Positions 1-10,954 of a DNA stretch of 64,000 bases are shown here, in pieces. Positions within the stretch are counted from its first letter, which is position 1. Every line of letters starts with the position of its first letter. The DNA is from Zygnema cylindricum (taxonomy: Eukaryota > Streptophyta > Zygnematophyceae > Zygnematales > Zygnemataceae). The stretch is from contig JBBHKE010002372.1 of the NCBI GenBank assembly GCA_037447655.1, positions 26,424-90,423 on the forward strand, read 5' to 3'. Below the pieces are notes generated by a model. The model made no database searches and was not told the origin of the DNA. It worked only from the letters and a program-made list of their open reading frames with translations. The position numbers and the translations under genes are program-made.

Positions 1-59
1 CAAATGTGTTTTTGTTTTTATATTTGCTTTTCATTGAATGTTTAGAGTTAATTCGTCCG

Positions 60-1240
60 TTTAGGTCCCTCTACATCTCCCTCTCCCACTCCCTCCACCT
101 CTCCCTCTCCCTCTATCTCTCCCTCTCCCTCTACCTCTCACTCTACCGCTCCCTCTCTACCCTCTATCTGTCTTCCATCCTCGTAATCCGCCTTCCTTTT
201 CGCCCCTCTCTCTCCCTCTCCCAATTTCCGCCCCTCTCTTCCCCCCCTCTCTTTCCTATTCAACCTCCCTCTCCACACCTTCTCTCTCTAATTCATTCCT
301 CCCCTTTTTCCCACTTCCCTCCTCACCTTCCCCCTTCCTCTTTCCCACTACCTCTCCCTCTCCTCTTCCCTCTCCCTCTTCTTCTTCCTCTCCCCCTCTC
401 AATCCCTATCCCGCTCCTCGATCTCTCCTTAACGCCATCTCTCCTTACCTCCATCTCCCTTATCACTTCCTTTTCCTCTCCTTCTTCTCTCTCCCTTTCC
501 CTCTCCATCTCTCTCTCTCTCCCACTCCCACTCCATCTCCCTCTCTCACCCTCTCCCTCTCGTTCGCCCTCCACTTCCCCCTCTCCTTCTCTCTTAAACT
601 TTCTCCCTCTCTCCTCTCTCTCCTCTATCCTCCCTATGTCCTGTCTCTTCCCGCCTGTTATCCTTTCCACTGTCTCTCTAATCTCTTTCTCCCTTTCCCC
701 CTCCTTCTCCCACTCATCCCTCTCCTTCTCCCTCTCCTCCCTCTCTCCATCTGTGTCCCCCCCTACCTTTCCCGCAGCCTCTCCCCCTCGGTCTCACTCT
801 CCTTTTCCCGCTCCATCCCCCTCCTTACCCATATCCCTCTACCTCTCCCTGGCCCTCTCGCTCTCCCTCTTCTTCTCCTTTTTCTCTCTATCCTTCTCCC
901 TTTCCCTCTCCATTTTCCTCTCCCTCCCTTTCCTCCCTCTATATCCCATCCTCTCGCTCTACCTCTCCCCATCGCTCTCCCCATGCCTTCCCCTTCCCTA
1001 TTTTAGCTCCCTCTCCCTCTCCACATTTTTGCACTTTTTCTCCCTCTCCCTCGCTCTCCCTCCTTTAACTCCCTCTCACTCTCTCTTTCCTTTTCTCTCT
1101 CCCTCTACTTCTTCCTCCTATCTCTTTCCCTCTCCCACTACTGCTTACTTTATAACATCATCTTCCTTTGCCTTTCCCTTTCTCTTTACCCCGCCCACTC
1201 CCTCTCCCACTCCCTCCCTCTCCCTCTCTTTGTGCAAAAT
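60..1240. repeat. 1.2-kb polypyrimidine (CCCTCT-like) tract
   Basis: Almost pure C/T on the plus strand, built from imperfect CCCTCT, CTCCCT and TCTCTC units with scattered A and T. It stays open in one plus frame for about 420 codons, but the translation is only Ser/Leu/Pro and reflects the lack of A and G needed for stop codons. I read it as a degenerate microsatellite, not a gene. Shorter tracts of the same kind occur at 3782-3875, 32895-32995 and, as polypurine, 15060-15132. Confidence 0.9.
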
Positions 1241-1289
1241 TACTAAGTCCTCAGATATAGACTAATAATAAATGTGTCTTGATATTGTG

Positions 1290-1484
1290 TAATGTAATAT
1301 CCACTTTGAAGATAAAGACTTTCAATGCCTTCAATTTTTTTGGTTTTTTGTCGGACTCCTTTTCGTTTGCAAGAGGATCTGTTTTCGATCCCTCGACAAT
1401 GCTCGAAATTTCTTCATCATCACTTTCCAAAAATGTCACTTTGTTCTACTGGGTAGAGGCAAATTAAGTCGTAGGCCCATGACC
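1290..1484 (-). pseudogene. Copia remnant H: PBS and start of gag
   Basis: On the minus strand 1484-1474 reads GGTCATGGGCC, one mismatch from the GGTTATGGGCC primer-binding site of elements A, B and C1. It directly follows a CA that would end an LTR lying at 1485 and above. Translated downstream it gives QVMGL, as in B, then a stop, and further on a stretch alignable with the start of A's gag (FWKVMM against YWEMMM). Read as the 5' LTR/gag junction of a decayed copia element related to A. The weak point is the short length of each match. Confidence 0.45.
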
Positions 1485-2690
1485 TGCTGATCATTATCCT
1501 CCCTATTGATGAGTTTAATGGTCACGCCACACCTTTTGTACCCTTGGATTCAGATGGTTTACCATCATTTTTTTTTAATTTAATCTGTTGTTTTTATATT
1601 GATGATCTTATAACCAAGCTTACCATAAATTACCTTCTCGAACATGGAACTCTTTGTCTATGCCATATATAGCTTGTTACGAGTTTTACTTCACAGCTTC
1701 CAATTTTTCGCCAACAACATGCTAAATTTCACAATAATCACATATGTAGATGCAAAAGAATGACTTCTCAACAATAATTTCTTCAACATGTAAAACATCA
1801 CACAAACTTGGTAACTGTATTTTTGCTAAGTCCAATATGTGAGTTTGAGACCCTCCAAGCCAACTACTACATTACCTACCAATCAAAATATTTAGTACAT
1901 GTTGCATTGTATGTTTTATGGACAAATAGCCACCTAGTTTACTTTATCATTGATAGCACATTATTTAACTAATGGTATGTCGATGTTCAGAAATATCCAC
2001 CGACATTCGCATCTATACCGTGAGAACCTTGCCCCTTTGCGGTAGTCTCTCTCAATTTCAACGGTAACTATTACGACCGTCCGATGACATAGAACCGACA
2101 GCTTACTTGTCGTTTTCCTTAAGTGGCCATTCCAAAAAATACGGAGGCTAGTGTTGCGGACCAATCAAATATGTGCATCTGGAAACGACGTGGCACTACA
2201 CCGTGTATCGCTATTAGTGTTAATGTTTTTTTTTGCCAGGAAAAACATCATTTCTCCGTACACACCTATCAAATTATAGATCTGACGGTTGCCATTGAAA
2301 TCTAAGATTCTCCCTTTCCGATTTGCGGTCTCCATGTAATATTCAGACAAGTGTGCACGGAAAAAAATTGTTTTAAGTGGCGAAAAATTGTTAACATTGA
2401 TAGAGATATACGGTTTACTATTTCAACCATTAATGAAATCGTACCAGTCGTATGAAAATCTTCTCAGGTACAATTCAAGTGCCATAGAGTATAAATATTG
2501 GCGTTCATCTCACGATACCATATGTATGGACAAACTGTATACCTTTATTACAATATCACATTAAATAGATCTAAAAGTTACGCTTACGGCTCGGAACAAA
2601 ACTTTGATTGGATGGCCCCTCCTCATGGAAAGCTCTTATCTTAACTTGTAAAAGTTAACATTAAATTCTCTTTTTATTTCTAAGATGTCA
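1485..2690 (-). mobile_element. Putative decayed copia LTR (H), interrupted by an M1 MITE
   Basis: Begins with TG at 1485 immediately beside the PBS-like site. The 70 bases nearest the PBS resemble the end of A's LTR in general layout (ACTCATCAATAGGGAGG against a similar A stretch). The far end is not defined. An M1 MITE is inserted at 2194-2420. No gene is visible; short open frames here lack any family match. Confidence 0.3.
2194..2420. repeat. M1 MITE copy a
   Basis: Starts CACTACACCGTGTATCGC and ends in a degenerate inverted copy. The interior has the family hallmarks: TTTTGCCA..AAAACATC, TTTCTCCGTACACAC, a GATCTGACGGTTGC core, then GTGTGCACGG and TTTTAAGTGGCGAAAA in mirror order. About 227 bp. 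Confidence 0.75.
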
Positions 2691-3500
2691 TATTTGTAAG
2701 CCCACATTCTTTTCTCCAAAAAATCAGCTTAGGAGAAAAAATAGTTTTTGTCATCATGTCAGCTATCATTTGTGGGTGTGATAAACGAACAACCAACATG
2801 ACCCTAATTTATATTTTTTCTCGGACAAACCACAACCTAATACCCATAAGCTGGCTTCAGAAAAGATATCGTGGTTTGGTAGCTAAAGTTATAGTTGCCT
2901 GATTTTCACAAAAAGATCTTGAAGACCAACTTGTATTAGTTTTAACTCTTGTAAAAATAATTTGAGGTTCCCTTTATTGTCGAACTCATTGTAATATATT
3001 CTCCATTGTTTTTAGTATCGTAATTATTTGTAGCTTGGTGTGCGAAAAGCATATTCCACTTTTGATCTTGAAGATATTACGGTAGAACCAATGATGAGGA
3101 AAAACACGAAAATCGTAATCAACTAAAATAAATCATTCAATGAAAAAGTCATAACTGTTTTCCATTAGCTTATTTGATGTAAACAAAAAATATCTGGAAG
3201 CTCATTTTTTGTATCGTATCAATATCATCATCACTAGCATCACTCAAAATGGTGATAACAACTTATGTCCTCCCAAGTGCAACCATGGTTCACAAGTTCC
3301 TATCAGATTCTTTCACCTTGTTTTCCTTTTTGCTTATTTCCTTACACCTGTATATTTTCAGTTTTGTTCTTGCAGCCCTTTCTGTAAGCTTAGATTCAGA
3401 TGGTTTACCATCGCAATTTTTAATAGAGTCTGAAAGAATGTTAACCTACCTTTCAATCCTTCCTCCTACGAAATTTTAAACTATTGCTTAATTTTTTTAC
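2690..3500 (-). pseudogene. Decayed copia 3' end (RNase H region) fragment
   Basis: Minus-strand traces of the last part of an A-like pol. At 3310-3240 a frame resembles LWLHLGG followed by a SPF/SDA-type stretch, as after the RNase H start in A. At about 2790-2740 the sequence parallels A's 3' coding end (GTCATCATGTCAGC on plus, encoding MADMMT on minus). Stops and frameshifts throughout. A 35-base segment around 3389 also recurs at about 1540. Nothing else recognisable to 3500. Confidence 0.35.
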
Positions 3501-4150
3501 TAAATTAATGCTTCAATACTCAATACTGGAACTTTTACTGTAATGTATTGTTTAGTGAAATTTATGAAATATGTAGATCTACTTACTTCCTTTTTAAGTT
3601 CGGACATCATAAACTCACTCTCCTCGAAATTTAGATCTCTAATAAAGTCTTCGTTTTTTAACTTGGAGTAAAACACACCCTTCTTTTTTCCTAGTTTGTT
3701 TCCTACTCATTTCCAAAAATTTGGTACAACCATTCGGTTAGGAAAAGTCGTATATTTCTACTATGGTTTATATAGCCATTGTAGTAAGGCTCCCTCCCTC
3801 CCTACCTTGCCTCTCCCCCAACCCCTCCCCTTTTCCTCCCCCTCTCCCTCCTATCTCACTCTCTCCCTCTCCCCTTAACCCTCAAAATATAGGAGAGGCC
3901 ATATGAGGCCAAAAATAAATAAGAACAAAAGATGATATGTAAAGACAAAAACAAGATACGACCAAAAGACAAGAAATAATTAGATGACAAACAACAGAAC
4001 GTTGGCGGGGAGTTTGTCGTCAAGATGACTTTTTGTTATTAAATAAATTACATGTAAGACAAGTGAATTTCATAGAACCACGAAATGAAAGGTCTGTTCA
4101 AGGTAGATCTAGAGTAGAAGTAACTAATGTGGGTAGGACTAGTCAAGTCA
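3500..4150. other. No gene; CT-rich patch
   Basis: AT-rich unique-looking DNA followed by a CCCTCC-type pyrimidine patch at 3782-3875 and A-rich sequence. I see no supported gene. The part next to 4150 may already belong to the LTR of copia E. Confidence 0.6.
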
Positions 4151-4463
4151 AAACGGATTCTATTGACTAATTCAAGTTACTAAAGCGATTTCACTGAGAA
4201 TCGTTTCTACACTACAAAAGGTATGTACATTCCGCTAAGCGTTCCACTAAGTATCTTTCTATACTACAAACAGTATGGACATTCCAGTAAGCGTTCCACT
4301 AAGTATCTTTCTATACTACAAAAGGTATGCACATTCCACAAAGACGTTCAGAGAGCCAAAATAAAGTATAATAAAGTACGTGTACTTCTCATAGTAGCAT
4401 TAAGGACTTTAAAGGATGTGAATTTAGACATAAGCTTTAAGAGATAATTTAACACTTTCAATA
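4150..4463 (-). mobile_element. 3' LTR (part) of copia element E
   Basis: The LTR end is placed at 4463, where minus-strand sequence reads a polypurine tract GAGGGGGGG followed by TATTGAAAG, a slightly mutated form of the TGTTGA start used by the other copia LTRs here. The outer boundary is not determined. Inside is a tandem repeat of 52 bp starting at 4211, 4263 and 4315 (third copy partial), each with ACTACAAA..GTATG.ACATTCC. Confidence 0.5.
4211..4345. repeat. 52-bp tandem repeat, about 2.5 copies
   Basis: Units begin at 4211, 4263 and 4315. Each contains ACTACAAA(A/C)(A/G)GTATG(T/G/C)ACATTCC and, in the first two, AAGCGTTCCACTAAGTATC. It lies in the presumed U3 of E's LTR, where tandem repeats can serve as promoter or enhancer modules. 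That role is inference. Confidence 0.85.
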
Positions 4464-5140
4464 CCCCCCCTCGATTGAAGCATGGCTAGTCACGAAGACC
4501 GGCGGTTAAAAGGTGTTTGTGGAGCAAAGGTCGAGGGAGAGGCTTAGTAAGGAAATCGGCAAGTTGGAAATTAGTAGCACAAGGAGACAAAGAAATGGTA
4601 CAGTCAATGATTTTATCACGAGTGAAATGAAATTGAATATCAATGTGTTTGATAGTGTTTGATTCAAGTATGATGAATCAGATTCTTCATAAGGGCTAAA
4701 GCCACTTGAGAATCACAAAAAAAAGGAGTAGGCGAAGGAGGAAAAGAGAGATTGGTGAGAAGGCGGCGGAACCAAATGGCCGACTTGGTGGCGGAAGTGC
4801 CACTCGGCTTCAGTGGAGGTGAGGGCAACCGTAGGTTGTTTGCGGGAATACCAAGAGACAAGGTCATTGCCGAGGGAGAAACAAACACCGGAAATCGAGC
4901 GTCGATCGTCAGGTTGATTTTCCCAATCCCCATAATAGTGCCCGAAAATGGAGGTATCCTGGGAAGAAGAAAAGAGGAGGAGGATGAGGAAGGAGAGGAA
5001 AAGTTGAAAATGAGGTGAAGATGCCTGGTACCTTAAAGGTACCGAAGTACCCGTTTGGCGGCTTGGGGATGTGTAAGGGTGGCACAATGAGAGAATTGCG
5101 ATAAAAGACAAACAGAAATGCAAATATCGGGCCTTGTACC
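4464..5140 (-). pseudogene. Copia E, RNase H part (left of the C1 insertion)
   Basis: Third copia family in the window, minus strand. Reading down from 5140 one frame gives GTRPDICISVCLLSQFSH, then HPQAAKRVLRYL and a stop, then GTRHLHLI. A shifted frame gives the RNase H signature around GDWENQPDDRRSISG and LVSWYSRKQPTVALTSTEAEW, then SAIWFRRLL and FFCDSQVALAL, ending near HIDIQFHFTRD. This is the standard copia order after reverse transcriptase. At least two frameshifts or stops make it non-functional. It continues at 9852 on the other side of C1. Confidence 0.85.
5136..5140. other. Target-site duplication of C1, left copy (GTACC)
   Basis: GTACC directly precedes the C1 LTR. The right copy at 9847-9851 is ATATC. 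On the minus strand these are GGTAC and GATAT, differing only by a G-to-A and a C-to-T change. Joining E's two flanks with one copy restores the conserved IIGTRPDI frame of copia pol, which confirms the insertion point. Confidence 0.75.
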
Positions 5141-6063
5141 TATTGAATTTTGAAATCTTTCTTTCAATAGATACGGTTGTGAGAAGAGACTAAAAGACTT
5201 ATAATATTTTCTAGGGCAGTGAGAAGAGACTAAGAGACTTAGAACATTTTCTAACGTCCTTCGCTGTAATACTTACCTGTATTAGTTTTACAGTAGCAAA
5301 AGTGTAATAGAGTGTATTGTACTTCTACAAGTACACGTGGTGGCAGGAAAAGTTAATGCATGTATTCCAAAGTGGCGCCGACATCCACATACGCGTGTCA
5401 AAAATCATACGGGCTGATTCGGTGAATCTGACGAGGGGCGCAGACGGAGCGGACATCTGGGAGTGTACGGTACACAATCAAAAGAATATTGTTGATACGA
5501 GACAGATTCAACGGACGAGATTAAAGCGAGGACCACAATGACTAAGTGCATCGTACGCACTCAGGACGCTCGTACCATCGAATCAACATTCATCTGGACT
5601 TTTGCGGCTGATGTTGACTAGGCGTCGACAACGTTAATTATACGGACAATATCTGAAAATATTTTGAAAACAATAAGTTAACGTTTAGTGAATTAATTAA
5701 TAGTGTTACACTGTTCATTTAGCGACACACATTAATTAGGGTTTTTGAGGTACTCACGGTACACTAAAGTAAAGGCTGGATAAGTCATTTAGGCTGCAAT
5801 TTTAAGAATTATGGTTTACTAATTCATTTAGGTTGCAATTTTAAGAATTGTCAAGTTAATGTGTTGTGTATCACTCTGAAAAATTTGAGGCATATTAGCC
5901 TTCTGTGTTATATTTTGTGTTCGATCAAAGTTGGTTGTTGAGTAGGTGTTTTGTTAACTTTTAATGTTTTTCATGTCTACTTCCACTACTACTGCTGGTT
6001 CTCCTCCTGCAACGGTGGTTGTAGAACTGGTTCTCCTCTTGCAACGATGGTTGTAGAACAACA
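5141..6063 (+). mobile_element. 5' LTR of copia element C1
   Basis: Runs from TATTGAATTTTG (TG mutated to TA) to TAGAACAACA just before the PBS. It matches the 3' LTR at 8857-9846 along its length but lacks about 180 bp in the middle. It also carries a private 32-bp tandem duplication near its end (6000-6060) that breaks the LTR-encoded gag leader frame. The last 90 bp include ATGTCTACTTCC, the putative upstream gag start shared with element B. Confidence 0.85.
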
Positions 6064-7010
6064 GGTTATGGGCCTTTCGTTAAGAATTCCTATCTTTAAC
6101 GGCAAAAAGTATCCGTATTGGGCGGGGATGGTTGAATCATTGTTTTAAACTGCTGACTTATTGGGGGTCCTGGATGGCTATGGCTCCTTTGATGAAACAT
6201 GGCTATGGCTCCCTTGATGAAACAGATCCAAGTTGGGCGAAAAATAATTCAATGGCAAGGAACAATCTAGTCCTTTGTATTTCCAAAAATCGGGTCATAT
6301 CTCAACTAAAAATGAAAAAGGCGAAAGAGATTTGGAAATCACTGAATTTCACTTTTGAGAAAGAGGATGTTTAGGAGGAGCTCTTGGTGGCTGGAAAAAT
6401 TTGGGGATACAAATACTCTGGGGGAACTATGGTCGATTATTGTGACAATTTTCGTGCACTTATTGATGCACACTCTTCTGCTGGGGAGTCATTTCCTGAG
6501 TTTCAACGGGTAGCTCTAGTTATTAGAGGTCTCCCTAGTAGCATGAAAGGTGTGTCTGTTCAGCTAAAGAGTCATGATAAGTCTAGCTGGTCATTTCAGT
6601 AAGCATACAATCTTATATTAGAGGAAGAATCTAATACTAAACTCCTTGAGGGAGAAGTAAAAGCTGAAGCTTTTGCCACAGACTTTGACAAAAGAAATCA
6701 TGTTAGCCAGAACAAGAGTCAATTTAACCAAAATCATAATCAATTTAATAAGTTTAATCAGAGTCCAAATAGACAATCTTCGACTGCTTATATCTATTGT
6801 TCTCAGAAGGGTCATGGATACAAGTATTGTCCTAAGCTGAAAAAGGCAAATGTGACATGTTTATACATGTCACATTGGCACTAAAGCCAATAACACAAAA
6901 GCTTTTATGAAAATCCCACCCGCGGAAATGCTCTCTTTTCAGCTTCTACAACTAATGCAGATGAATTTTTGAGCTTCAATGAGCCTAAAAAGGTGGAATT
7001 ATTTGCTATG
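6047..7010 (+). pseudogene. gag: C1 gag remnant
   Basis: Copia-type Gag. One frame gives QVMGLSLRIPIFNGKKYPYW at the start, then frame changes, KKAKEIWKSLNFTFEKEDV, a stop, GKIWGYKYSGGTMVDYCDNF, LVIRGLPSSMKG and a Gln/Asn-rich stretch. The zinc knuckle reads YIYCSQKGHGYKYC: its first Cys is Tyr, whereas element B keeps CFYCYEKGHGYRNC. A 24/25-bp tandem duplication (about 6177-6225) adds to the frame loss. Gag would package the element RNA. This copy cannot make it. Confidence 0.85.
6064..6074 (+). promoter_or_regulatory. Primer-binding site of C1, half-tRNA type
   Basis: GGTTATGGGCC follows the LTR without a gap. It is complementary to the anticodon arm of plant initiator tRNA-Met (GGCCCATAACC), not to its CCA end. 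This is the arrangement of hemiviruses such as Drosophila copia, whose primer is a 5' tRNA fragment. The tRNA sequence is recalled from knowledge and was not checked here. Confidence 0.75.
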
Positions 7011-7019
7011 GCAGCAGCC

Positions 7020-8260
7020 ATGGAGGATCCAAAAGATGTAGAATGGATCATGGACACAAGAGCATTAGCCCACATGTACTAGAACAAAATGGCTTTTACG
7101 AATTTGCTGAAAACGTCTCCAAATAGTATCTACTATGCTTGTGGCATGCGTGTTCAAACCTCAGCTCAGGGTGATGTATCTTTGATGGTAGATGTGGGGG
7201 GAAACTCGGTCGAGAGAACCCTTCACAATATTTTGTATGTTCCATACTTTAACAAGATTATTTTTTCTACATCTTTAGTGAAGAGCAAAGGTTTTAAAGT
7301 CATTTTGAAAAGAGGTAGACAGGTTGTTAGCAAGAAAGAAAAAGTAGCACTAACAGGAACTACAGATGCTAGCAAAATGTACTGGATGGATATGGCTGAA
7401 GTTAAAATAAATGATATTCTCTACTCCAGTGTCCAATCTGATAATGAGTTGTGGCATAAAAAATTAGGACATATAAATTATGATAGTCTTAAGAAAATGG
7501 TGAATTCGGGAAAAGTTGATGGAGTCTCTCTCATTTCTCATCCTATAAAATCATGTGGTGGTTGTTCACCTGGCAAGATCCATATATTGCCATTTCTATA
7601 GGAAACACACCACAGATCAAAGAAATTTTTACAGTTAAAACATTATGATGTTCTCGGTCCTTCACAAGTGGCTTCAGATAGAGGCGTCCACTATATGGTT
7701 ATATGGTCACATTCACATATAAGTACTCAAGGTACACCAAAGTTTACATCATACAACATAAAAGTGAAATATTTACTCATTTCAAACACTACAAAGCGTG
7801 GGCGGAAAAGCTTCATAGAGTTTCAACCTTGGCGATGAGATCGGACAATGGGGGAGAATACACATCCAGAGTATTCAAAGAATTTCTCCTTCACGAAGGT
7901 ATCTGTCACAATCTTGAAGTTGCATATACACCTGAATAGAATGGTTTTTCCGAAAGACTAAATAGGACAATGACAGAGAGTGCTCATTCCATGCTTGCAA
8001 ATAGAGGGTTAGATTATAAATTCTTGGTTAAAGCACTTAACTTTGCTGTTTCTATGAAGAACAGAATTGCTTTTAGATCACTTTGCACTACACCTTATGA
8101 GCTATGAATAGGAGAAAAACCTGATGTTTGTCAGTTTAAGATCTTTAGTAGCAAGTGCTTTATTCTAGACACTTCACGAATAGATGGAAAATAGAGGCTA
8201 AGGGCTTACCTTGAAGATGAAGAGGAAGAGGAAGAGTTTTATGAATTGTACAAGACTCGA
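7020..8260 (+). pseudogene. pol: C1 protease and integrase remnant
   Basis: Begins with EWIMDTRALAHM, where an aspartic protease would have D-S/T-G-A; the Gly is Arg. A stop follows, then the GAG-pre-integrase region with LWHKKLGHINYDSLKKM and CGGCSPGK (HHCC zinc finger), then integrase with DVLGP, RSDNGGEYTS and a stop in place of Gln before NGFSERLNRT. All three DDE residues are visible. Beyond 8110 the linker is scrambled and ends in a Glu-rich stretch (EDEEEEEEF). Stops and frameshifts are frequent. Confidence 0.85.
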
Positions 8261-8261
8261 T

Positions 8262-8856
8262 AATGCAACAGTTGTGGGAGTCTGAATCGTAAAATGAGAG
8301 ACTGGGAAGCAGCAAAAAGGGTGTTGAGATATCTTGCAGGTACTCGAAATCTTAAGCTTGTACTCAGATGAGCAGAGGTGAAAATACCGACGTGGAGCGA
8401 TGCTAGCTATGGAGACATGCCAAGCAAGATATCTATAACAGCCTTGTTCTGAAGATTGGAGATGGAACTTGCTGTTGGAGTAGCAAATTAAAAATGGTTA
8501 TAGCTCAATCCACAATGGAGTCAGAATATATGGTAGCAGCTTGCGCCCTCTAACAACTCTTATAGGTCAAGTCCATTTTACAAAAATTCGGTAAATGCAA
8601 ACAGGTCCTCAAGCTATCTGATGTGACAACAAGGCAACAATTGCAATTGCCTCTAACCCCAACCATCACTTTAAGAGCAAACACATGGATGTTAGACTTC
8701 ACTTTGTAAAAGAAAAAATACTTGCAAAACTCATTAAATTGTGTTATTTAAGATGGTTGTTGACATGTTAACAAAAGCCCTTCCTGCTCCTAAGTTTCAA
8801 TATAACAAAGATGCTATTAAAATAAGTGAGTAACAAAGTCTAAAAATTTAGGCGAG
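8262..8856 (+). pseudogene. C1 RNase H remnant; reverse transcriptase deleted
   Basis: At about 8262 the sequence jumps straight from the integrase linker to the post-RT segment (ATVVGVL, then WEAAKRVLRYLAGTRNLKL), then RNase H pieces (STMESEYMVAA, a CDN-type motif, HHFKSKHMDVRLHFVKEK). The catalytic reverse transcriptase with YVDD is missing, explaining why C1's internal region is 2.8 kb against 4.1 kb in B. The polypurine tract before the 3' LTR is GGCGAG, mutated from GGGGAG. Confidence 0.8.
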
Positions 8857-9846
8857 TGTTGAATTTTGAAATTTTTATTTCAGTAGATAGGGTTGTGAGA
8901 AGACTTAAAGACTTAGAATATTTTCTAAAGTCTTTTGCTGTAATACTTACCTGTATTAGTGTTACAGTAGCAAAAGTACAATAGAGAGTTTTGTACTTCT
9001 ACAAGTACACGTTTCGGCAAGAAAAGTTAATGCAGGTATTCTGGAGTGGCGCCGACATCCACATACGCATGTCAAAAATCATACAGGCAGTTTTGGTGAA
9101 TTTGACGGGCTTGCAAACAAAGCCGGACATCTGGGAGTGTACCGTACGAAATCAAAAGAATATCGTTGATACGAGAGAGATTTGACGGACTCGATTAAAG
9201 CTGGGACCACAATAACTGAGTGCGTCGTACGCACTTAGGACGCTCGTACCATCGATCAACATTCATCTCGACTTTTATGGCTGATGCAGACTAAGCGTCG
9301 GCAACATTAATTTTACGGACAATATGTGTTAATATTTTGAAAACAAGAAGTTGACGTTTAGTGAATTAATTCATAGTGTTACACTATTCATTTAGCGGTA
9401 GGTAGTAATTAGGGTTTTGGAGGTTCTCACGGTACAGTAAAGTATAGGCTGGATACTTTGTCGTAAGTCAAGATAGTATTTTAGTACAGTAACCCGAATT
9501 ATTGTAGACCATTAGATACTCACTGTGAGCATATAGTTTAGGACTAAGTTAGATTTGAATCATCCAGTTTTGGGAATATGATTTTCTAAGGGCAGTTTTT
9601 GGGAAACTTCCAGACATTATATCTTATTGTTTTCTAGGGTCATTTAGACTGGAATTTTGGGAGTTTTCAGTTTATTATGATGTGTATCATTGTGAAAAAT
9701 TTGAGGCATATTGGCTATTTGAGTTATATTTTGTGTTGGATCAAAATTGGCTATTGATTAGATGTTTTAATAGCTCTTGTTATTTTTTATGTCTACTTCC
9801 ACTACTCTTATTGGTTCTTATGCGGAACCATGGTTGTAGAACAACA
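8857..9846 (+). mobile_element. 3' LTR of copia element C1
   Basis: 990 bp from TGTTGAATTTTG to GGTTGTAGAACAACA. It ends at exactly the same sequence as the 5' LTR of C1 and both LTRs of B, which fixes the LTR boundary. It lacks the 32-bp duplication of the 5' LTR. It is followed by ATATC (decayed target duplication) and then by minus-strand copia E sequence. Confidence 0.9.
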
Positions 9847-9851
9847 ATATC

Positions 9852-10950
9852 AATTATAGCATACATCAACTTTCCTATAATAGAGCGACAAAGGGAAGCT
9901 ACATCTCTTTGGGCATTCCCATCGGAGGCTAGTTTTGTAAGAGGAGTATTACAATCACGAGGGGTAGTCACCAGAATGCAATCAGCCAAATTAAATTGTT
10001 CCAAAAGATCAATGATTTAATGTTCCTGACTCATACGTAAAATTTGTTCGGACTTGCAACGTAAAACAGTAAAGCCTAGACATTAATAAAGATCGCATAC
10101 ATCCGTCATTGGCCAATGTGATGAGAGAATAAATTTGACTTTTTGAATTTTGTCTTACTAAGACTTGTGAGAATGAGATCATTGACATAATTTATGATAA
10201 AGATTAAATTTTCTTCATACCTCTAACATAAATTCTAAGATCTCCACTTATTTCTCTAAATCCTTCTTTTAACAAACGAAAGACCAAAGTCAGATACCAT
10301 ACACGTGGGGCCTGATTGAGGCCATAAATGGAATTTCGAAAGAGACAAACAAAAAATTCTTTACCATTGATGACGAAACAAGGCGCTTGGTCCACGTAAA
10401 TGTCATCATCAAAACTCTCGTAGAGAAAAGTAGTTTTTACGTAGAGTTGCGCAAGCTCCCAATCATGGATGGTGGCAAGAGACAAGATCAAACGAATGGA
10501 ATCAAACTTTGAAACAAAGGCAAAACTTTTGTGAAAATCTAACTCCTTCAGTTTGTAAGTAACCCTTTGCCACCACGCGCGTTTTGTACTGTTTGATAGA
10601 TCCGTTAGCAAACGGCTTGATTTTAAATACCCATTTCAAACCAATGACGCGGCGGTTTAGCAACAGAGTACAAAGCGTCCATGTATTATCGTCATTAATG
10701 CTTTGTACTGTGGTGTAGCCGCGAGGCTCCACATGTCAACATCATGTAGTTTGAGAGCGGATTTCACCATGTGGATCACGGACATCAACAATGTTGGCGT
10801 GAGCCAATCTGTCACCAACTTTCCAATTGGGAATTGAAGGGCGTGTACTATGTCGTACGGAAAGCTATACGGTTGGTAGCGTAAGAGGTGAACCGCTAGG
10901 AGAAAGTACAGGTGAAATAGTTGATTCCAAAAAAATAGACAAAATCGGTT
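9852..10950 (-). pseudogene. Copia E, linker and reverse transcriptase part (right of C1)
   Basis: Minus strand, read from high to low coordinates: a Ser/Pro-rich linker, EPRGYTTVQSINDDNTWTLC, VIGLKWVFKIKPFANGSI, KTRVVAKGYLQTEGVRFSQKF, then ATIHDWELAQLYVKTTFLY, ETF-type QAPCF and NSIYGLNQAPRVWY, a gap lacking the YVDD block, then RDVASLCRSIIGKLMYAII at the C1 border. These are standard copia RT landmarks (KWVFKIK, KGYxQxEG, LYGLKQAPRxW). Frameshifts and an internal deletion of the YVDD segment make it dead. Confidence 0.85.
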
Positions 10951-10954
10951 AGAA

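Noticed and set aside
6-1265. 419-codon open frame
   Set aside because: Product is Ser/Leu/Pro only; a consequence of the C/T tract, which lacks stop codons in this frame.
5373-5379. TGGCGCC in the C1 LTR, like a retroviral tRNA-Lys primer site
   Set aside because: Inside the LTR, not after it, and the true PBS follows the LTR end.
8857-9846. First reading of B and C1 as tandem LTR-internal-LTR-internal arrays with short LTRs of about 450-570 bp
   Set aside because: All copies end at the same GAACAACA followed by the PBS or by a target duplication, so the supposed 5' UTR and gag start belong to the LTR.
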